From positions 1 to 64,000 of the forward strand of contig JAFUYT010000029.1 of NCBI GenBank assembly GCA_017470425.1: a stretch of 64,000 nucleotides of DNA. The letters run 5' to 3'. The notes below the pieces were generated by a model. It worked only from the letters and a program-made list of their open reading frames with translations. It did not search any database and had not been told where the DNA came from. This document shows positions 58,333 through 64,000 of this stretch, in pieces (within the stretch, counting starts at the first letter, position 1; every line of letters starts with the position of its first letter). This stretch comes from Bacteroidaceae bacterium (GTDB taxonomy: Bacteria; Bacteroidota; Bacteroidia; Bacteroidales; Bacteroidaceae). Both the position numbers and the translations under genes were made by a program.

Positions 58333-60585
58333 ATGAAACAGTTCAAATATATCTTACCTGCCCTGCTGATGGCGTGCGGCGCCACCACCTTCGTATCGTG
58401 CGACGATATGCTCGATCTGGGCAACGAGAACATCCTCTACACCGGCGACAATACGCTGCAGAGTGCCAACGACTCGGTGAACACCTTCGTCGGCATCCTG
58501 GCACAGCTGCAGAAAGTGGCCGTGCGCACGAACCTCTTCGGCGAGCTGCGCGGCGACCTGTCGGAGGTAGCCTCTACGGCCAGCACCGACCTGAAGGACA
58601 TCGCCGACTTCAACGTGTCGGACGACAACCCCTACAACGTGCCGCGTGACTACTACGCTGTCATCAACAACTGCAACTTCTTCCTGGCCAACGCGAACAC
58701 GGAGCTGTCGGAGAAGCGCTACCAGAACGGTGCTGCACAGGCTTACTTCGTGCTCCGCGCCGAGGCGCTGGCCGTGCGCAGCATCCGTGCGTGGCTCTAC
58801 CTGCAACTGGGACAGATCTACGGCACGAACATCCCCGTCGTGAAGGAGCCCATCCTCTCGATGGAAGATGCTGAGAGCCAGCTGGCGAACGCCCAGAAGA
58901 TGGATCTGCGACAGATCTGCACGGAGTTCATCGCCGACCTGGAGCCCTATCTCTCCTGGGCGGTGGAGTATCTCTATCCGTTCCACGGCAACCCCGGCCG
59001 TGCCGGCTACAGCGGCTCGATGCCGTCGCGCATGAGCGTGATCCCCATCCAGCTGGTGCTCGGCGACCTCTACCTGTGGAAGGCATCGCTGGAGCAGAAC
59101 CCCGACCTGGCCTTCCAGGCTGCGAAGTACTACTACGACTATATCGTGTGGAGTCCCAACGCGCAGGGTTCCAATATCCAGAACACCGGCTATAAGTTCG
59201 TGAACGTGACCGGACCGTATCGCGACCGCTGGCCCTTCTCTGCCGGCAACTTCGATACCACGTATCCGTATTCGTATAGTAGCATCTTCTACCGTACCAC
59301 CCACTTCGGTGGCTACGGCGATGAAGTCATCTCAGCCATCGCGATGGACTCCGTGGCCAATGAAGGTCACTACAACCAGCTCCTGCAGCTCTACTGCCTC
59401 AACGCCGAGACGCAGGCTCCCGCCAGCATTGTCCCCTCGAAGCCCTGTATCGACTACAGCACGAATCAGTCCTACGGCGATGTCTATATGGCCGCCGGTA
59501 CCACCACGGCGCAGTTCGTGAAACTGGAGCCTGATGCCGTCACCGAGGAGATGAAGCAACGCTACTACGGCGGCGACTTGCGCTTGGGTAGTAACTATTC
59601 TACCTTGACCGTGGATGGCACGGAATACACGGGCATCCTGAAGTTTGCCAGCATTGGCCGCCAGAGCGGTCGCCTGGCCATCAGCGCCACCACGCGCGAT
59701 GTGATCCTCTATCGCACCGGCGATGTCTATCTCCGCATGGCAGAGGCCCTCAACTATGCAGGTCTGAACCATCCCGGCTACCAGAAGATGGCTTACTACA
59801 TCCTGGCGCTGGGCTTGGACGAGACGGTCATGGAGAACTTGGTCAAGCCGATTTGTAACAAGACCGACTCTACGGCCATCAGCTACTTCCGTTTCCCCGG
59901 CGACCTGTTCCGGACGCAGCTCTCCTCCACGTTGACGACACAGAATCATGCGTCGGTGACCTACTATGCCTCAGAAACCGCCTTCTCTGATGCCGTCAAG
60001 CAGATTGGTATTCACCAGCGCGGCAGCGGCTTCCCGCTTCGCAACCCGGATTATTATCCAACGGATGCTGACCCGGATGTGACGCTTGAGAGCTATCCGA
60101 TCCGTCCGGCACAGTATGTCGTCAGCTCCGGTACGGGTTCGGCGCTTCTGAGGAGCATCGTCAGCAACAACCCCACGCTGGTCGATTCCCTGGAGAACAG
60201 AGAGGGCATCCCCGTTCCGGAGACCACCGGCTTGGCGCCTGCCGAGATCATCCCGCTGGTCAACGAGTACCAGGCACAGATGATGGCATACAGCGCTCGC
60301 TATCAGGCAAACTGGCAGCGTCGCGAGAAGGCCTGGTACATCAACCAGACGGCGCAGCTGAAGGATCGCCAGTATGAGGTTGTAGATAGCCTCCTCAACG
60401 TGGAGTCGGCGCTGGAGACCTGCTTCGAAGGCTTCCGCTTCGGCTACCTGATGCGCGATGCCTATCGCCACGGCGATCCCAGCATCCTGGCCAACCGCGT
60501 GGGCCAGCGCAACGCATCGCTCACGGGCAAGCTGACCAACCCCGACAACTGGTTCATCAGCTGGAAAGGGCTCATCGGCAAGTAA
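58333..60585 (+). CDS. SusD/RagB family surface lipoprotein 2
   Basis: A SusD-type lipoprotein of 750 residues, about 150 longer than usual. Lipobox VSC (TTFVSCDDMLDLGNEN). N-terminal helices with LRAEALAVRSIRAWLYLQLGQIYGTNIPVV, and the typical TPR-like region IPIQLVLGDLYLWKASLEQNPDLAFQAAKYYYDYI. A long middle insertion (about 280-450) separates this from VILYRTGDVYLRMAEALNYAG and the C-terminal block ETCFEGFRFGYLMRDAYRHGDPSILANRV. It is the last gene of the 18-kb operon, before the hairpin at 60607-60644. Confidence 0.92.
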   Translation: MKQFKYILPALLMACGATTFVSCDDMLDLGNENILYTGDNTLQSANDSVNTFVGILAQLQKVAVRTNLFGELRGDLSEVASTASTDLKDIADFNVSDDNPYNVPRDYYAVINNCNFFLANANTELSEKRYQNGAAQAYFVLRAEALAVRSIRAWLYLQLGQIYGTNIPVVKEPILSMEDAESQLANAQKMDLRQICTEFIADLEPYLSWAVEYLYPFHGNPGRAGYSGSMPSRMSVIPIQLVLGDLYLWKASLEQNPDLAFQAAKYYYDYIVWSPNAQGSNIQNTGYKFVNVTGPYRDRWPFSAGNFDTTYPYSYSSIFYRTTHFGGYGDEVISAIAMDSVANEGHYNQLLQLYCLNAETQAPASIVPSKPCIDYSTNQSYGDVYMAAGTTTAQFVKLEPDAVTEEMKQRYYGGDLRLGSNYSTLTVDGTEYTGILKFASIGRQSGRLAISATTRDVILYRTGDVYLRMAEALNYAGLNHPGYQKMAYYILALGLDETVMENLVKPICNKTDSTAISYFRFPGDLFRTQLSSTLTTQNHASVTYYASETAFSDAVKQIGIHQRGSGFPLRNPDYYPTDADPDVTLESYPIRPAQYVVSSGTGSALLRSIVSNNPTLVDSLENREGIPVPETTGLAPAEIIPLVNEYQAQMMAYSARYQANWQRREKAWYINQTAQLKDRQYEVVDSLLNVESALETCFEGFRFGYLMRDAYRHGDPSILANRVGQRNASLTGKLTNPDNWFISWKGLIGK

Positions 60586-60606
60586 CATCCCCATTCCTTA
60601 TTCCCT

Positions 60607-60644
60607 CAACGAGGCTATGTCTTTCACCGGACATAGCCTCGTTG
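60607..60644 (+). terminator. Terminator hairpin of the FAS1-SusCD operon
   Basis: A perfect 14-bp stem (60607-60620 / 60631-60644) with a 10-nt loop, followed by CTTGTTAT. The U-tract is weak, but the position 21 bp after the last gene fits. Confidence 0.75.
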
Positions 60645-60649
60645 CTTGT

Positions 60650-60687
60650 TATACTCCACAAATGAGACTATACTCCACGAATGAGAC
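60650..60687. repeat. 19-bp tandem duplication
   Basis: TATACTCCACAAATGAGAC (60650-60668) is followed directly by TATACTCCACGAATGAGAC (60669-60687). One substitution separates the copies. It lies between the terminator and array B. Confidence 0.85.
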
Positions 60688-60708
60688 GTATTCAGGCGGC
60701 GACCTGAT

Positions 60709-60951
60709 GCAGATAAGGATGCATCCTTAAGCCGATAAGGAAGCATCCTTATGCCAGTAAGGAAGCGTCCTTATACTGATAGGGACGCGACCTTACGCAG
60801 GTAAGGAAACGACCTTATTTTGATAGGCCCACGGGCTTATGTCTATAACCTCGCGAGCTTATGCCGATAAGCACGCGAGCTTACACGGAAAACCTCGCGA
60901 GCTTACAGGCATAAGCTCGCGAGGTTATCATCCAGTTCCATGCGTGGAACT
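60709..60951. repeat. 22-bp-period palindrome array B with head hairpin
   Basis: Ten contiguous 22-bp units (60709-60928) are each a 4-nt spacer plus an 18-nt near-palindrome. Cores change along the array in matched arms: ATAAGGAAGCATCCTTAT (unit 2), ATAGGCCCACGGGCTTAT (unit 6), ATAAGCTCGCGAGGTTAT (unit 10). The last unit is followed, centre to centre 23 bp, by the hairpin AGTTCCATGCGTGGAACT (60934-60951), as in array A read in the opposite direction. Confidence 0.9.
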
Positions 60952-60973
60952 CCGCAACAGGTAATATCGTGGT

Positions 60974-62254
60974 TTAGTAGGCGAAGAGAGGGTAGCCCTT
61001 CATGGTCTCGTTGACCTCGGCGCGGACAGCGGCGATGACGCTCTCGTCCTCGGGTGCGTTGAGCACGCGCTCGATGAGTTCGGCGATCTTCACCATCAAG
61101 TCTTCCTTGGCGCCGCGCGTAGTGATGGCGGGCGTACCGAGGCGGATGCCGGAGGTCTGGAAGGCACTGCGGCTGTCGAAGGGTACCATGTTCTTGTTCA
61201 CGGTGATGTCGGCGGCGACGAGCGCCTTCTCGGCAACCTTGCCCGTGAGGTCGGGGTACTTCGTGCGCAGATCCACGAGCATGGAGTGGTTGTCGGTGCC
61301 GCCGCTGACGATGTGGAAGCCGCGCTTGATGAGTTCGTCGGCGAGGCAGGCGGCGTTCTTCTTCACCTGCAGTGCCCACTCCTTAAATTCGGGCTGCAGC
61401 GCTTCGCCGAAGGCGACGGCCTTGGCGGCGATGACGTGCTCGAGGGGTCCGCCCTGGATGCCGGGGAAGACGGCGCTGTTGAGGAGCGCAGACATCTTCT
61501 TCACCTCGCCCTTCGGTGTCTTCTTGCCCCACGGGTTGTCGAAGTCCTTACCCATGAGGATGATGCCGCCGCGCGGACCGCGCAGGGTCTTGTGGGTGGT
61601 GGAGGTGACGATGTGGGCGTACTTGAGCGGGTTGTCGAGCAGCCCTGCAGCGATGAGACCGGCGGGGTGTGCCATATCGACCATGAAGAGGGCACCGACC
61701 TTGTCGGCGATCTCGCGCATACGTTTATAGTCCCACTCGCGGCTGTAGGCGGAGCCACCGCCGATGATGAGCTTGGGCTTGTGCTCGAGGGCGAGCTGCT
61801 CCATCTCGTCGTAATCGACGCGGCCGGTCTCCCGGTTCAGGTTGTAGCCTACGGGGCGGTAGATGATGCCGGAGGTGTTGACGAGGGAGCCGTGGGAGAG
61901 GTGGCCGCCGTGGTCGAGGTTCAGGCCCATGAAGGTGTCGCCGGGATTCAGGCAGGCGAGGAAGACGGCGGCATTGGCCTGTGCACCAGAGTGGGGCTGC
62001 ACGTTGGCGTACTCGGCGCCGAAGAGCTCGCAGACGCGGTCGATGGCCAGCTGTTCCACCTCATCGACGACCTGGCAGCCGCCATAGTAACGGTGGCCGG
62101 GGTAGCCCTCGGCGTACTTGTTGGTGAGGGGAGAACCCATCGCCTCCATGACCTGCTGGCTGACGAAGTTCTCGGATGCGATGAGCTCGATGCCGCGCTC
62201 CTGGCGCGCACGCTCCTTCTGGATGAGCTCGAAGATGGTGTTGTCTCGTTTCAT
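60974..62254 (-). CDS. glyA: Serine hydroxymethyltransferase
   Basis: PLP enzyme that interconverts serine and glycine with tetrahydrofolate, the main source of one-carbon units. The 426-residue protein has the PLP lysine Lys222 in [15 protein letters not shown], with IELIASENF and YPGHRYYGG near the N-terminus and [12 protein letters not shown] (89-100). The start codon is 4 bp after the pyrI stop, so it is the last gene of a pyrB-pyrI-glyA run. Array B lies 22 bp beyond its stop codon. Confidence 0.98.
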   Translation of the reverse strand: MKRDNTIFELIQKERARQERGIELIASENFVSQQVMEAMGSPLTNKYAEGYPGHRYYGGCQVVDEVEQLAIDRVCELFGAEYANVQPHSGAQANAAVFLACLNPGDTFMGLNLDHGGHLSHGSLVNTSGIIYRPVGYNLNRETGRVDYDEMEQLALEHKPKLIIGGGSAYSREWDYKRMREIADKVGALFMVDMAHPAGLIAAGLLDNPLKYAHIVTSTTHKTLRGPRGGIILMGKDFDNPWGKKTPKGEVKKMSALLNSAVFPGIQGGPLEHVIAAKAVAFGEALQPEFKEWALQVKKNAACLADELIKRGFHIVSGGTDNHSMLVDLRTKYPDLTGKVAEKALVAADITVNKNMVPFDSRSAFQTSGIRLGTPAITTRGAKEDLMVKIAELIERVLNAPEDESVIAAVRAEVNETMKGYPLFAY

Positions 62255-62258
62255 AATC

Positions 62259-62867
62259 TTACTTTCTTAATTCCTGTTCGTGGTTGCAGTAGTGGCAGCG
62301 GATGATTCCCGTCTGCTTGTTGGTGACGTGGAAGAATGTCTGCATGGGCTCGTTGTTGGTGATGCACTTGGGGTTGTTGCATCGCACGATGCCGCGCAGC
62401 TCGTCGGGCAGGCATACCTGCTTCTTCTCCACGACCTCGTAGTCGCGGATGATGGTGAGCGTGACGTTGGGCGCCACGACGGAAAGTTGGTTCAGCTCAT
62501 CGTCGGTGAAGAAGCGGTCGGCAATCTTGATGATGCTCTTCGTGCCCATCTTGTGGGACTTGAGGTTGAAGCCGATCGTCACCTTGCTCGTCATCTGGTC
62601 GAGGTGCAGCAGGTTGATGACCTCAAAGAGGCGGTCGCAGGGGATATGGTCGATGACGGTGCCGTGATCGAGGGCGGAGACGATGAGAGACCGGGAAGCC
62701 CCACTCTCAGAGACCCCACCCCCTTGCCCCTCCCGGGGGAGGGGAGTAGAAGCAGAGACCCCACCCCCTTGCCCCTCCCGAGGGAGGGGAGTAGAAGCAG
62801 AGACCCCACCCCCTTGCCCCTCCCGAGGGAGGGGAGTAGTATGTGATTGACTAAGAGTTTTTTTCAT
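62259..62867 (-). CDS. pyrI: Aspartate carbamoyltransferase regulatory subunit with repeat-derived N-terminus
   Basis: Nucleotide-binding regulatory chain of aspartate transcarbamoylase. The normal protein (about 150 residues) begins near [20 protein letters not shown]; the zinc cysteines are in RCNNPKC and RCHYC. Here about 57 residues precede the conserved part, including three copies of [12 protein letters not shown] with period 15 residues (10-52), encoded by three 45-bp repeats at 62712-62839. The start at 62867 ([10 protein letters not shown]) is the only ATG upstream of the core, so the repeats must be translated unless a non-ATG start is used. The N-terminal extension is close to the allosteric nucleotide site. 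Confidence 0.93.
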   Translation of the reverse strand: MKKTLSQSHTTPLPREGQGGGVSASTPLPREGQGGGVSASTPLPREGQGGGVSESGASRSLIVSALDHGTVIDHIPCDRLFEVINLLHLDQMTSKVTIGFNLKSHKMGTKSIIKIADRFFTDDELNQLSVVAPNVTLTIIRDYEVVEKKQVCLPDELRGIVRCNNPKCITNNEPMQTFFHVTNKQTGIIRCHYCNHEQELRK

Positions 62868-63047
62868 TGCGTAGAAAATTATAATATCTATAATAAATTA
62901 ACAGTTGTAATAAATAAACAGTTCTTGAAAGGTATTTACTCCCCTCCCTCGGGAGGGGCAGGGGGGTGGGGTCTTACTCCCCTCCCTCGGGAGGGGTTGG
63001 GGGTGGGGTCTTACTCCCCTCCCTCGGGAGGGGTTGGGGGTGGGGTC
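62712..63047. repeat. Triple inverted palindromes around the pyrI start codon
   Basis: Three 38-bp copies with 45-bp period (62712-62749, 62757-62794, 62802-62839) face three inverted copies of 37-38 bp (62936-62973, 62974-63010, 63011-63047). A 96-bp AT-rich interior (62840-62935) holds the pyrI start codon. The copies match the inverted repeats of the DUF559 unit. Confidence 0.85.
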
Positions 63048-63058
63048 TGCTGGGGCCT

Positions 63059-64000
63059 TTATATGATCGTCTTGTCCTCCCTTACCTGTTCCAGCGTGAT
63101 GCCCAGCGCATCGCAGATGAGTGCCTGGCGGGCGAAGAGGCCGTTGCGGGCCTGCTGGAAGTAGTAGGCGTGGGGATCGTCGTCGATGCTGTACTCGATC
63201 TCGTTGACGCGGGGCAGGGGATGGAGGATGCGCATGTTCGGGCGCGCCTTCGACAGCATATCGAGCTTCAGGAGGTAGCGGTCCTTCACGCGCTCGTACT
63301 CCATGAGGTCGGTGAAGCGCTCGCGTTGCACGCGCGTCATATATAATATGTCCGCGCCCGCGATGACGTCGGCGTCGAAGTCCTGGTGCTCCACGTACTG
63401 AATGTCGTGCTGGCGGCAGTACTCCTTGTAGGTGTCGGGCATCGCCAGCTCATCGGGTGCGATGAAGTGGAAGGTGGGGTGGAAGTGGCGCATTGCCGTC
63501 AGCAGGCTGTGCACCGTGCGGCCGTACTTGAGGTCGCCGACGAGGTAGATGTTCAGGTTGTCGAGCGTGCCCTGCGTCTGGTAGATGGTGTAGAGGTCGA
63601 GCATCGTCTGCGAGGGATGCTGGTTGGCACCGTCGCCGGCATTGATGATGGGCACGGGGGCGATCTCGCTGGCATAGCGCGCGGCACCCTCGAGGTGGTG
63701 GCGCATGACGATGATGTCGGCGTAGTTGGAGACCATCATGATGGTGTCCTTCAGTGTCTCGCCCTTGGTGCCGCTGGTGACCTTCGGGTCGGCGAACCCG
63801 ATGACGCGGGCGCCCAGACGGTTGGCGGCGGTCTCGAAGCTCAGACGCGTGCGCGTGCTGGGCTCGAAGAACAAGGTGGCCACGATGCGGCCCTGCAAGA
63901 GCAGTCGGTTGGGTTGTTTCTCAAACTCCTGCGCCATTCGGATGAGATATTCGATTTTCTCACGCGAATGGTCGGCGATGGTGACAAGGCTTCTATTCAT
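63059..64000 (-). CDS. pyrB: Aspartate carbamoyltransferase catalytic subunit
   Basis: Condenses carbamoyl phosphate and aspartate in pyrimidine synthesis; partner of PyrI. The 313-residue protein has the carbamoyl-phosphate motif [13 protein letters not shown] (47-59), [28 protein letters not shown] and HPLPRVNEI. The start codon is exactly at the window edge (64000), and [19 protein letters not shown] looks like a complete N-terminus. It is separated from pyrI by 191 bp of palindromes and AT-rich DNA. Confidence 0.96.
   Translation of the reverse strand: MNRSLVTIADHSREKIEYLIRMAQEFEKQPNRLLLQGRIVATLFFEPSTRTRLSFETAANRLGARVIGFADPKVTSGTKGETLKDTIMMVSNYADIIVMRHHLEGAARYASEIAPVPIINAGDGANQHPSQTMLDLYTIYQTQGTLDNLNIYLVGDLKYGRTVHSLLTAMRHFHPTFHFIAPDELAMPDTYKEYCRQHDIQYVEHQDFDADVIAGADILYMTRVQRERFTDLMEYERVKDRYLLKLDMLSKARPNMRILHPLPRVNEIEYSIDDDPHAYYFQQARNGLFARQALICDALGITLEQVREDKTII

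Noticed and set aside
42666-60585. Ordinary polysaccharide utilisation locus
   Set aside because: Two SusCD pairs are present, but there are no glycoside hydrolases, lyases, sulfatases or sensor-regulators in the operon.
55024-60585. Recent duplication of the first SusCD pair
   Set aside because: SusC 2 and SusD 2 differ from SusC 1 and SusD 1 in length, N-terminal domains and most residues. They are distant paralogues.
60709-60951. CRISPR array
   Set aside because: The 22-bp step leaves only 4 nt between palindromes, the repeats themselves vary, no unique spacers exist, and no cas genes are in the window.

Overview
The window reads as chromosome from a GC-rich member of the Bacteroidota, order Bacteroidales, probably Prevotellaceae-like. 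The signs are SusC/SusD pairs, FAS1 lipoproteins, Bacteroidota-type promoters (TTG, 19-21 nt, then TAnnTTTG), AT-rich ribosome sites, a Rho with a long low-complexity N-terminal region, and gene orders such as lon-tgt-lptG. Species is not assignable from sequence reading alone.

Layout. 1-640: no gene; it holds a direct repeat, a terminator and a tandem palindrome array behind a DEAD-box helicase. 640-11493: minus-strand housekeeping genes (helicase, LptF/G permease, tgt, lon, trmN6, a secreted amidase/golvesin-like protein, a PlsC-like acyltransferase, a small protein). 11602-20150: an NhaD-type antiporter, tRNA-Gly(CCC) with rarA directly behind it, a GT2, an aldose epimerase-like protein, then MATE-DUF3737-PatB. 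20156-32226: an FGGY kinase, then a sulfate-activation operon (SLC13 permease, CysC, DUF559 nuclease, CysD, DUF4011 helicase-nuclease, CysN, sulfotransferase). The operon has the parts for making PAPS and transferring sulfonate, and no PAPS-reduction genes are present here. 32297-42481: GH13 enzyme, FabD, a secreted Tyr/Gly/Ser-rich protein, a FadL-like outer-membrane protein, Rho and an ABC-F ATPase. 42502-60644: one roughly 18-kb operon in the order FAS1, SusC, SusD, FAS1, FAS1, SusC, SusD, without any carbohydrate-active enzyme. 60709-64000: another palindrome array, glyA, pyrI, pyrB.

The most unusual content is repeat structure. (1) GC-rich palindromes of 35-38 bp occur as inverted pairs, like REPIN doublets. 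They are inserted in frame in cysN, an ABC-F gene, and the 5' ends of cysD, pyrI and the large helicase gene, where they encode peptides such as [12 protein letters not shown] or APSLIGRxGGES. One pair, matching at 37 of 38 positions, encloses a DUF559 nuclease gene in a 600-bp unit that also supplies the cysC stop codon and the cysD start codon. (2) Four arrays of roughly 18-bp palindromes with an exact 22-bp period are present. Two are 3' of genes with the same flanking hairpin, one is intergenic, and one of three units (66 bp, frame-preserving) lies inside trmN6. (3) Short TTGACAATGG-type repeats lie at gene junctions and once in frame inside the MATE gene.

All calls come from reading sequence and translations by eye. 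Family names are recognition calls, not database results.
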